From contig CM049320.1 of assembly GCA_026874595.1 (NCBI GenBank), forward strand, positions 44,962,714-45,026,713: a stretch of 64,000 nucleotides of DNA, read 5' to 3'. The notes under the pieces are model-generated. The model ran no database searches. It was not told where the DNA came from and saw only the letters and a program-made list of their open reading frames with translations. Position numbers and translations under genes: made by a program. Positions 1 to 9,639 of this stretch are shown here, in pieces. Source of the stretch: Sipunculus nudus. Its lineage: Eukaryota; Annelida; Sipuncula; Golfingiida; Sipunculidae. The first letter of the stretch is position 1. Every line of letters starts with the position of its first letter.

Positions 1-543
1 TGGTAGGTAGTGATAACCCGTATTAACTATTATTTTCCAGTACTTGTTCAAAATAATAGCAAAATCAACACATCTTTCTTGCTTTGAGAATGGTATTATC
101 CCCTCTGGCCAACCGATAACGTCTGCAATTTTGAGTTACCAGAACTAAAATTAATTCAGATTTAGCGTCAGAACCCTGATAATGTGTAAAAAAAAAATAA
201 AGATAAATCAAAATTACATAAAAGAATGAGTCTGACACAAATGTGCTACCCGCCTAGTGCATGTCAAATGGAATTTCATAAAATAATGAAATAAGTTAGG
301 GAAAATATAACTGCAGGCGGAATACTTGCAAAAAAATACATATGTCAAAAATGTTTAATGTTTTAGATGTAACAATTCCGGAAGTATCTTGCTACAGTCC
401 AGGACCCCGTGCGGTAAAACGATCGAAAACAAATTGGGTTCTAGTTGAATAATTACTTTCATCATGCCCTTGACTATGATATATTGATCATTTATAATAT
501 TTAAGTTTATTTTTGCAAAACTTAAATTAATTTGTACACCGTC

Positions 544-623
544 CGCACGCGTTTTAGCATATATTTTATACAGTATGAATGTTCGTGCACGCGCGCGTGC
601 TCGTATGCGCGCACGCGTTTTAG
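544..623. repeat. GC-rich alternating purine/pyrimidine block with a 14-bp direct repeat
   Basis: CGCACGCGTTTTAG occurs at 544-557 and again at 610-623. Between them lie GTGCACGCGCGCGTGC (585-600) and a 17-nt alternating run (602-618). Strict purine/pyrimidine alternation with many CG steps is the classic Z-DNA-forming pattern. The block is CpG-dense in otherwise AT-rich DNA. It is present in every complete A module. Confidence 0.75.
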
Positions 624-627
624 TAAC

Positions 628-655
628 AACCGGTGATTCCGGTTAAATGACGTCA
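628..655. promoter_or_regulatory. AACCGG inverted repeat followed by a perfect CRE (TGACGTCA)
   Basis: AACCGG and CCGGTT (628-633 and 639-644) form a 6-bp inverted repeat around TGATT. Four bases further on is the palindrome TGACGTCA (648-655), the full consensus for CREB/ATF-family binding. The pair is repeated at the same place in each A module. Whether a promoter lies here is not shown; no clear TATA box is adjacent. The motif is certain, its function a guess. Confidence 0.4.
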
Positions 656-1194
656 CATCTGCTTGATCCACTGTACAAATTAATTAGTCTTCCAGTTCAT
701 GCATATACGCGCACATGGGGAAACACACCTTTTTTTACGCATATATATGTTAGCACAAACACATATATACGAGCACATGGAAACACAACTTTACTGCATG
801 ATGTCTGTCCTTACTTTCCTTGCTCAAACATGAGACTTATTTGATAATTACAACAACATTCACTTTTTTAAAAGGATCACATTTTAATAAGACGTACTAT
901 ATCAACCTTGATTTATAGGAAAATTCAAGTACGTCCGACTACGTAGTACGAGTAATGCCAATTTGCGGCAGGTCACCTATATTGCACTTTTACCGATTAT
1001 CCTTGGATAAATTAAGGCGAAACATGCCCAGAGGAGTTCGACAAAAACAAGTCAATTTTTACTTAAAACTAATGCTCTATCTTCTTTTCGGCTATATCTT
1101 TTGAAATTCCTTAGGTAATGTCTTGGCTCGTTGAATATTCCACGATTTCCTAAGAGGATCAGTAGATTCCGCGACACTCAAGGTGAAAGATGAC

Positions 1195-1213
1195 GCCCAC
1201 GTTTACAGTGGGC
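1195..1213. other. Short hairpin GCCCAC-7 nt-GTGGGC
   Basis: A perfect 6-bp stem (1195-1200 and 1208-1213) with a 7-nt loop. It is followed by an E-box/half-site cluster, AGGTCACGTGG (1222-1232), containing CACGTG. The deletion in U5 starts just downstream of the equivalent hairpin. Confidence 0.45.
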
Positions 1214-1369
1214 TGAGCCTATAGGTCACGTGGTCCTATTTGTTTACATGCCCTGGGGTCACCAAGCCCTGAACCTGAAGGAGAGTAGTAAATGGTCTGG
1301 CTTTCTCTGGTTGGCTCTAGCCATCATGTGCTGGAGCATCAAAAACACCCCATTGTTTGATTTTTAAGT

Positions 1370-1863
1370 ATGTTAAGCATAATTCCCAATAAAATTGACA
1401 GTATTGGTCAATTTGTTTTAAATCTATGGCCAATCAAAGAGATGTTGTCCAAATGCTTGTTTGGGACTGCTTGGTGGGGTATTTTGGGCTTCACTGCATT
1501 CGGGCCAGGATGGTTAAAAAAGGAGATACACAAGCCCCCTTTTTCTTGGTCAAGTTTGACTGAAGAAACAACAAATTCTCAGGTAAAAAAAAGTTTAATA
1601 TCAGAATTTATTTTGAAAATTATTTAAAAGAGGCCCAAACCTCAGGTGTTTTATAGATGTTATATAGGGAAAATAAATACAACCACGTGTCCTTCACAAA
1701 AACCTGTCTTTACAATGTGGGTGATAATACAGGCTGATCGCTGCCACAAAATTGTGCCTGAACTGATATTCTGAGTCTTTTCAGCTTATTCAAGTACTAT
1801 ATTCTTTATTTCCAGGCTGTTTTTATGAGAAAAACTTGGTTTTGGAAAGCGGATTCCTGACAG
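1370..1863 (+). other. Exon-like cassette with 85-codon frame and a 48-nt mini-exon (possible gene fragment)
   Basis: An ATG frame of 85 codons (1370-1627) has a hydrophobic stretch around residues 29-46 (CLFGTAWWGILGFTAFGP), but I recognise no family. Inside it TCTCAG|GTAAAA (after 1582) is a good splice donor. At 1816-1863 a 48-nt block is bounded by TTTATTTCCAG and CAG|GTAAGA, a textbook internal exon. Joining the two in phase would replace the C-terminus with 14 residues ending at TGA (1858-1860). Just upstream, 1248-1367 encodes a 39-residue hydrophobic frame. The 85-codon translation is identical at 4196, 7015, 13508, 25061, 31557, 38027, 44548, 50992 and 57503, and is deleted in U5. 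With array-wide homogenisation this identity is not evidence of selection. It could be an exon remnant captured by the repeat, or chance. Confidence 0.25.
1657..1693 (+). repeat. 37-bp direct repeat, first copy within module A
   Basis: The motif begins ATGTTATATAGGG and ends CCACGTGTCCT. It is repeated exactly at 2588-2624 and contains the E-box CACGTG. The two copies bracket about 0.9 kb holding the mini-exon, the poly-G tracts and both (TA)n tracts. Confidence 0.85.
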
Positions 1864-2023
1864 GTAAGAAACATGAACTGTCACTCTTTCTTCATACCAT
1901 AACAAGACTGAATTACAATTCTAGGGCTGATTTCAATAGGTAAACAACACTTTTTGGTGCCAGATTTGTATCGGCATTTCACTGGGAGTGGTGTGGATGA
2001 CTTTTAGGGTGAATGGCCGTATT

Positions 2024-2080
2024 GGGGGGGGGGGGGGCAGAATGATAAGGGAACAGGGGAACAAGTGGGGGGGGGGGGGG
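2024..2080 (+). repeat. Paired poly-G tracts (14 + 14 G)
   Basis: Runs of G at 2024-2037 and 2067-2080 are separated by 29 nt. Such runs are strong G-quadruplex formers. Tract lengths in the other intact A modules are: U2 13/14, U3 14/13, U4 15/15, U6 12/11, U7 11/15, U8 13/13, U9 14/14, U10 9/9, U11 14/12. Homopolymer counts are sensitive to sequencing error. Confidence 0.85.
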
Positions 2081-2141
2081 TAGAAGAGAGGAATTAATTT
2101 TTTTCTACTTTTGGTTCATGACTGGGCATACACACACAAAC

Positions 2142-2163
2142 ATATATATATATATATATATAT
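2142..2163. repeat. (TA)n microsatellite, first tract of module A
   Basis: Pure AT dinucleotides follow CACACACAAAC. The tract is about 20-30 bp in most units. In U11 it is expanded to roughly 60 bp at 58272-58331. Positions 2164-2470 that follow are AT-rich unique sequence in which I see nothing identifiable. Confidence 0.9.
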
Positions 2164-2498
2164 GTAAATATATAATTATTTATTTATTAATAAACCCCCA
2201 TTTGTTTGCCCCCCATTTATTTGCCAAATTTGATGTTGCCAAATATCTTGACATACCATGTTTCTGTATATCATGTTTTATTTTTACATGGATTTTGTGC
2301 ATGTTGACTCATTGCAAAAAAACATGGTGTTGTTAAAATGTGTCATTTGGTGAATTTTATGGCCTCACTGAATAAAAATCAATGGTATATGGCCAGTATG
2401 TGCAGTATTGTATAACAGCAGGCTCAAATAATTTCCCATGATTAGCATTTTCCTTATTTGACAGCATGGATTAACTGTCACCAGTTATTGTGTGGGTG

Positions 2499-2508
2499 TA
2501 TATATATA

Positions 2509-2564
<56 letters not shown>

Positions 2565-2590
2565 TATGCATATATGTTCATATATATATG
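2499..2590. repeat. (TA)n microsatellite, second tract of module A
   Basis: AT dinucleotides with a TTTATA interruption near 2510 and an AAATATATGCATATATG tail. Length differs between units and is shortest in U11 (about 58667-58699). Confidence 0.9.
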
Positions 2591-2624
2591 TTATATAGGG
2601 AAAATAAATACAACCACGTGTCCT
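2588..2624 (+). repeat. 37-bp direct repeat, second copy within module A
   Basis: Exact second copy of the motif at 1657-1693, placed directly before the 30-bp minisatellite. Confidence 0.85.
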
Positions 2625-2629
2625 ATACG

Positions 2630-2749
2630 CACGATATCGTGTATATTGTGTACTGCATACACGATATCGTGTATATTGTGTGCTGCATACACGATATCGT
2701 GCGTACAATTTCTTATGTACACGAATTATCGTGTATATTGCTCCTTATA
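2630..2749. repeat. 30-bp minisatellite, four copies, with palindrome CACGATATCGTG
   Basis: Four 30-bp repeats start at 2630, 2660, 2690 and 2720. The first three carry the 12-bp perfect palindrome CACGATATCGTG; the fourth has a one-base-longer CACGAATTATCGTG. The third has diverged in its right half. The same block lies at 5451-5570, 8266-8385, 14754-14873, 19829-19948, 26302-26421, 32805-32924, 39281-39400, 45808-45927, 52242-52361 and 58769-58888. Copy number is always four, so the block is stable although the flanking (TA)n is not. Confidence 0.9.
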
Positions 2750-2826
2750 CGCAGGGAGTTTCGTGCACACAAAAAGTTGCATGCTCGTTTGTCTGCACAC
2801 AAAAATACACGACTGTAGAAATACCG

Positions 2827-5333
2827 TGGTAGGTAGTGATAACCCGTATTAACTATTATTTTCCAGTACTTGTTCAAAATAATAGCAAAATCAACACATC
2901 TTTCTTGCTTTGAGAATGGTATTATCCCCTCTGGCCAACCGATAACGTCTGCAATTTTGAGTTACCAGAACTAAAATTAATTCAGATTTAGCGTCAGAAC
3001 CCTGATAATGTGTAAAAAAAAAATAAAGATAAATCAAAATTACATAAAAGAATGAGTCTGACACAAATGTGCTACCCGCCTAGTGCATGTCAAATGGAAT
3101 TTCATAAAATAATGAAATAAGTTAGGGAAAATATAACTGCAGGCGGAATACTTGCAAAAAAATACATATGTCAAAAATGTTTAATGTTTTAGATGTAACA
3201 ATTCCGGAAGTATCTTGCTACAGTCCAGGACCCCGTGCGGTAAAACGATCGAAAACAAATTGGGTTCTAGTTGAATAATTACTTTCATCATGCCCTTGAC
3301 TATGATATATTGATCATTTATAATATTTAAGTTTATTTTTGCAAAACTTAAATTAATTTGTACACCGTCCGCACGCGTTTTAGCATATATTTTATACAGT
3401 ATGAATGTTCGTGCACGCGCGCGTGCTCGTATGCGCGCACGCGTTTTAGTAACAACCGGTGATTCCGGTTAAATGACGTCACATCTGCTTGATCCACTGT
3501 ACAAATTAATTAGTCTTCCAGTTCATGCATATACGCGCACATGGGGAAACACACCTTTTTTTACGCATATATATGTTAGCACAAACACATATATACGAGC
3601 ACATGGAAACACAACTTTACTGCATGATGTCTGTCCTTACTTTCCTTGCTCAAACATGAGACTTATTTGATAATTACAACAACATTCACTTTTTTAAAAG
3701 GATCACATTTTAATAAGACGTACTATATCAACCTTGATTTATAGGAAAATTCAAGTACGTCCGACTACGTAGTACGAGTAATGCCAATTTGCGGCAGGTC
3801 ACCTATATTGCACTTTTACCGATTATCCTTGGATAAATTAAGGCGAAACATGCCCAGAGGAGTTCGACAAAAACAAGTCAATTTTTACTTAAAACTAATG
3901 CTCTATCTTCTTTTCGGCTATATCTTTTGAAATTCCTTAGGTAATGTCTTGGCTCGTTGAATATTCCACGATTTCCTAAGAGGATCAGTAGATTCCGCGA
4001 CACTCAAGGTGAAAGATGACGCCCACGTTTACAGTGGGCTGAGCCTATAGGTCACGTGGTCCTATTTGTTTACATGCCCTGGGGTCACCAAGCCCTGAAC
4101 CTGAAGGAGAGTAGTAAATGGTCTGGCTTTCTCTGGTTGGCTCTAGCCATCATGTGCTGGAGCATCAAAAACACCCCATTGTTTGATTTTTAAGTATGTT
4201 AAGCATAATTCCCAATAAAATTGACAGTATTGGTCAATTTGTTTTAAATCTATGGCCAATCAAAGAGATGTTGTCCAAATGCTTGTTTGGGACTGCTTGG
4301 TGGGGTATTTTGGGCTTCACTGCATTCGGGCCAGGATGGTTAAAAAAGGAGATACACAAGCCCCCTTTTTCTTGGTCAAGTTTGACTGAAGAAACAACAA
4401 ATTCTCAGGTAAAAAAAAGTTTAATATCAGAATTTATTTTGAAAATTATTTAAAAGAGGCCCAAACCTCAGGTGTTTTATAGATGTTATATAGGGAAAAT
4501 AAATACAACCACGTGTCCTTCACAAAAACCTGTCTTTACAATGTGGGTGATAATACAGGCTGATCGCTGCCACAAAATTGTGCCTGAACTGATATTCTGA
4601 GTCTTTTCAGCTTATTCAAGTACTATATTCTTTATTTCCAGGCTGTTTTTATGAGAAAAACTTGGTTTTGGAAAGCGGATTCCTGACAGGTAAGAAACAT
4701 GAACTGTCACTCTTTCTTCATACCATAACAAGACTGAATTACAATTCTAGGGCTGATTTCAATAGGTAAACAACACTTTTTGGTGCCAGATTTGTATCGG
4801 CATTTCACTGGGAGTGGTGTGGATGACTTTTAGGGTGAATGGCCGTATTGGGGGGGGGGGGGCAGAATGATAAGGGAACAGGGGAACAAGTGGGGGGGGG
4901 GGGGGTAGAAGAGAGGAATTAATTTTTTTCTACTTTTGGTTCATGACTGGGCATACACACACAAACATATATATATATATATATATATGTAAATATATAA
5001 TTATTTATTTATTAATAAACCCCCATTTGTTTGCCCCCCATTTATTTGCCAAATTTGATGTTGCCAAATATCTTGACATACCATGTTTCTGTATATCATG
5101 TTTTATTTTTACATGGATTTTGTGCATGTTGACTCATTGCAAAAAAACATGGTGTTGTTAAAATGTGTCATTTGGTGAATTTTATGGCCTCACTGAATAA
5201 AAATCAATGGTATATGGCCAGTATGTGCAGTATTGTATAACAGCAGGCTCAAATAATTTCCCATGATTAGCATTTTCCTTATTTGACAGCATGGATTAAC
5301 TGTCACCAGTTATTGTGTGGGTGTATATATATA

Positions 5334-5385
<52 letters not shown>

Positions 5386-5647
5386 TATGCATATATGTTC
5401 ATATATATATGTTATATAGGGAAAATAAATACAACCACGTGTCCTATACGCACGATATCGTGTATATTGTGTACTGCATACACGATATCGTGTATATTGT
5501 GTGCTGCATACACGATATCGTGCGTACAATTTCTTATGTACACGAATTATCGTGTATATTGCTCCTTATACGCAGGGAGTTTCGTGCACACAAAAAGTTG
5601 CATGCTCGTTTGTCTGCACACAAAAATACACGACTGTAGAAATACCG
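2827..5647. repeat. Array unit U2, short A-only type (2821 bp)
   Basis: Near-identical tandem copy of U1. The length difference comes from poly-G and (TA)n tract lengths. The poly-G runs are 13 bp (4850-4862) and 14 bp (4892-4905). The A/A junction is again TATAACTGCAGG. Confidence 0.95.
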
Positions 5648-8152
5648 TGGTAGGTAGTGATAACCCGTATTAACTATTATTTTCCAGTACTTGTTCAAAA
5701 TAATAGCAAAATCAACACATCTTTCTTGCTTTGAGAATGGTATTATCCCCTCTGGCCAACCGATAACGTCTGCAATTTTGAGTTACCAGAACTAAAATTA
5801 ATTCAGATTTAGCGTCAGAACCCTGATAATGTGTAAAAAAAAAATAAAGATAAATCAAAATTACATAAAAGAATGAGTCTGACACAAATGTGCTACCCGC
5901 CTAGTGCATGTCAAATGGAATTTCATAAAATAATGAAATAAGTTAGGGAAAATATAACTGCAGGCGGAATACTTGCAAAAAAATACATATGTCAAAAATG
6001 TTTAATGTTTTAGATGTAACAATTCCGGAAGTATCTTGCTACAGTCCAGGACCCCGTGCGGTAAAACGATCGAAAACAAATTGGGTTCTAGTTGAATAAT
6101 TACTTTCATCATGCCCTTGACTATGATATATTGATCATTTATAATATTTAAGTTTATTTTTGCAAAACTTAAATTAATTTGTACACCGTCCGCACGCGTT
6201 TTAGCATATATTTTATACAGTATGAATGTTCGTGCACGCGCGCGTGCTCGTATGCGCGCACGCGTTTTAGTAACAACCGGTGATTCCGGTTAAATGACGT
6301 CACATCTGCTTGATCCACTGTACAAATTAATTAGTCTTCCAGTTCATGCATATACGCGCACATGGGGAAACACCTTTTTTTACGCATATATATGTTAGCA
6401 CAAACACATATATACGAGCACATGGAAACACAACTTTACTGCATGATGTCTGTCCTTACTTTCCTTGCTCAAACATGAGACTTATTTGATAATTACAACA
6501 ACATTCACTTTTTTAAAAGGATCACATTTTAATAAGACGTACTATATCAACCTTGATTTATAGGAAAATTCAAGTACGTCCGACTACGTAGTACGAGTAA
6601 TGCCAATTTGCGGCAGGTCACCTATATTGCACTTTTACCGATTATCCTTGGATAAATTAAGGCGAAACATGCCCAGAGGAGTTCGACAAAAACAAGTCAA
6701 TTTTTACTTAAAACTAATGCTCTATCTTCTTTTCGGCTATATCTTTTGAAATTCCTTAGGTAATGTCTTGGCTCGTTGAATATTCCACGATTTCCTAAGA
6801 GGATCAGTAGATTCCGCGACACTCAAGGTGAAAGATGACGCCCACGTTTACAGTGGGCTGAGCCTATAGGTCACGTGGTCCTATTTGTTTACATGCCCTG
6901 GGGTCACCAAGCCCTGAACCTGAAGGAGAGTAGTAAATGGTCTGGCTTTCTCTGGTTGGCTCTAGCCATCATGTGCTGGAGCATCAAAAACACCCCATTG
7001 TTTGATTTTTAAGTATGTTAAGCATAATTCCCAATAAAATTGACAGTATTGGTCAATTTGTTTTAAATCTATGGCCAATCAAAGAGATGTTGTCCAAATG
7101 CTTGTTTGGGACTGCTTGGTGGGGTATTTTGGGCTTCACTGCATTCGGGCCAGGATGGTTAAAAAAGGAGATACACAAGCCCCCTTTTTCTTGGTCAAGT
7201 TTGACTGAAGAAACAACAAATTCTCAGGTAAAAAAAAGTTTAATATCAGAATTTATTTTGAAAATTATTTAAAAGAGGCCCAAACCTCAGGTGTTTTATA
7301 GATGTTATATAGGAAAAATAAATACAACCACGTGTCCTTCACAAAAACCTGTCTTTACAATGTGGGTGATAATACAGGCTGATCGCTGCCACAAAATTGT
7401 GCCTGAACTGATATTCTGAGTCTTTTCAGCTTATTCAAGTACTATATTCTTTATTTCCAGGCTGTTTTTATGAGAAAAACTTGGTTTTGGAAAGCGGATT
7501 CCTGACAGGTAAGAAACATGAACTGTCACTCTTTCTTCATACCATAACAAGACTGAATTACAATTCTAGGGCTGATTTCAATAGGTAAACAACACTTTTT
7601 GGTGCCAGATTTGTATCGGCATTTCACTGGGAGTGGTGTGGATGACTTTTAGGGTGAATGGCCGTATTGGGGGGGGGGGGGGCAGAATGATAAGGGAACA
7701 GGGGAACAAGTGGGGGGGGGGGGGTAGAAGAGAGGAATTAATTTTTTTCTACTTTTGGTTCATGACTGGGCATACACACACAAACATATATATATATATA
7801 TATATATGTAAATATATAATTATTTATTTATTAATAAACCCCCATTTGTTTGCCCCCCATTTATTTGCCAAATTTGATGTTGCCAAATATCTTGACATAC
7901 CATGTTTCTGTATATCATGTTTTATTTTTACATGGATTTTGTGCATGTTGACTCATTGCAAAAAAACATGGTGTTGTTAAAATGTGTCATTTGGTGAATT
8001 TTATGGCCTCACTGAATAAAAATCAATGGTATATGGCCAGTATGTGCAGTATTGTATAACAGCAGGCTCAAATAATTTCCCATGATTAGCATTTTCCTTA
8101 TTTGACAGCATGGATTAACTGTCACCAGTTATTGTGTGGGTGTATATATATA

Positions 8153-8200
<48 letters not shown>

Positions 8201-8462
8201 TATGCATATATGTTCATATATATATGTTATATAGGGAAAATAAATACAACCACGTGTCCTATACGCACGATATCGTGTATATTGTGTACTGCATACACGA
8301 TATCGTGTATATTGTGTGCTGCATACACGATATCGTGCGTACAATTTCTTATGTACACGAATTATCGTGTATATTGCTCCTTATACGCAGGGAGTTTCGT
8401 GCACACAAAAAGTTGCATGCTCGTTTGTCTGCACACAAAAATACACGACTGTAGAAATACGG
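5648..8462. repeat. Array unit U3, short A-only type (2815 bp)
   Basis: Third A-only copy. A 2-bp loss in ACACACC near 6370 shifts the 65-codon frame that is open at the equivalent place in other units. It is the last short unit; the next A tail is followed by B. Its right end carries TACGGTGG, as in the long units. Confidence 0.95.
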
Positions 8463-8998
8463 TGGTAGGTAGTGATAACCCGTATTAACTATTATTTTCC
8501 AGTACTTGTTCAAAATAATAGCAAAATCAACACATCTTTCTTGCTTTGAGAATGGTATTATCCCCTCTGGCCAACCGATAACGTCTGCAATTTTGAGTTA
8601 CCAGAACTAAAATTAATTCAGATTTAGCGTCAGAACCCTGATAATGTGTAAAAAAAAAATAAAGATAAATCAAAATTACATAAAAGAATGAGTCTGACAC
8701 AAATGTGCTACCCGCCTAGTGCATGTCAAATGGAATTTCATAAAATAATGAAATAAGTTAGGGAAAATATAATTTATGCGGTGCATTAGCAGGTCAGTTT
8801 ATATTAAATTGGAATATCAGATCATAAAGTGTAGTTGGAGAGACGCAGTTAATAATATTTGGTAAAGTTGTCAGCTCTTGTTGTCATCATGTTTGTTTGC
8901 ACCCGTGCTGACGACGCTGGTGGATTGTTCAATAGTATTTTATTTATTATGTAAGTAAATGGACTTACTGTACCAAGATTTATTATAATTAGATGACA

Positions 8999-9198
8999 GA
9001 AGGTTCTAGAGAATTCAGGTAATGTGTAATTTCCAATAGGTAAATTCTAGAAAATCACGTAGGTGCCAGTCTTGACAAGAAACGACTTGATTATTCTAGA
9101 GGCTTCAAGAAGTTTCGGTTACCCAGGTGTCAAGGCCGGTCTAGAAAGGGGTGAATGAATTTGGAAGCTAGCGTCAACTGGTGACGGGTCGTTATATA
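8999..9198 (+). promoter_or_regulatory. Heat-shock-type promoter of B1: phased HSEs plus TATA
   Basis: HSF trimers bind alternating GAA/TTC triplets separated by two bases. Seen here: element a at 8999-9016 (GAA, TTC, GAG, TTC, each 2 bp apart); element b at 9045-9057 (TTC, GAA, TCA); element c at 9094-9116 with five phased triplets (TTC, GAG, TTC, GAA, TTC); and a weaker GTC-TA-GAA (9139-9146). TATATA lies at 9193-9198, 47 bp past the last site, followed by GATAAATAAAA (9215-9225) as an alternative TATA box. Distances match those of known heat-shock gene promoters. The motif match is direct; heat inducibility is inferred. Plus-strand direction is taken from the TATA, donor and poly(A) order. 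Confidence 0.6.
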
Positions 9199-9639
9199 GT
9201 TGAACACTGAGCGGGATAAATAAAAATATTGCTCAATAGCCCTACTTATCCATAATTTTGCCAAGAGCTGATGTGTTTACATAGAGAACAAGCCGCCATG
9301 ATTACATTAAGTGACCCACAGTCCTTTGCAACGGGATTTAGACTGGGAACCCGCTCTGATCTTATCGCTGTTTGAACTGGAAAAAGCGGGCGATAACAAA
9401 TGTCAGTGGCGGGTACCAGTCGATCAACGTCCGCTCATTACAAATTCCTGTATATTGTTATGTTTAAATCACCGCGGGCTAACAAGGATCGTTAGGGGTA
9501 AAATTTCATTAATATATTAAGGTAAGAACGTGGTAAAGTTGCCAGAAAGACCTATTTACTACCAAAGACATGCACTAACGGATGCATTTTGATGTGTATA
9601 TTGAGTAGTTTTAAGAGTTTTTTTGGTGCCTTCTACCAG

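Larger units (their letters stand above)
311..1190. other. Module A, left portion: AT-rich DNA with a GC-rich island
   Basis: This is the A head from CTGCAGGCGG to the hairpin at 1195. It is largely AT-rich with no recognisable gene. The exceptions are the GC-rich block at 541-660 (described separately) and a 10-bp perfect palindrome, ACTACGTAGT, near 939. A 65-codon frame (647-844) is open in most units but frameshifted in U3 (near 6370). It has no recognisable motif, so I do not call it a gene. Positions 1-310, the A tail, include an A-rich stretch (190-215) of variable length and nothing else I recognise. Confidence 0.6.
1..2826. repeat. Array unit U1, short A-only type (2826 bp)
   Basis: This unit runs from the TGGTAGGTAG anchor to the next occurrence of it. 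It contains module A only: the A tail (1-310) is joined directly to the A head (CTGCAGGCGG at 311) with no B module between them. It shares two private variants with U2 and U3: TAATGTCTTGG near 1120, where long units have TAATTTCTTGG, and CAGTTATTG near 2482, where long units have CAGTAATTG. It ends in TACCGTGG like U2; all later units end in TACGGTGG. It is the reference copy for the A sub-features listed below. Confidence 0.95.

Noticed and set aside
647-844. 65-codon frame repeated in most units
   Set aside because: It is frameshifted by 2 bp in U3 and has no recognisable motif. Its persistence is explained by near-identity of the units.
2630-2749. CRISPR-like regular repeats
   Set aside because: The 30-bp repeats are directly adjacent without spacers, in a eukaryote-type context.
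2492-2852. Overlapping frames rich in Ile-Tyr on both strands
   Set aside because: They are translations of (TA)n and the 30-bp minisatellite; no stop codons fall in TATA repeats.
9311-9520. 69-codon frame in the module B first-exon region
   Set aside because: It begins at GTG directly after an in-frame stop, and in type II copies it ends earlier because of substitutions. No family was recognised.
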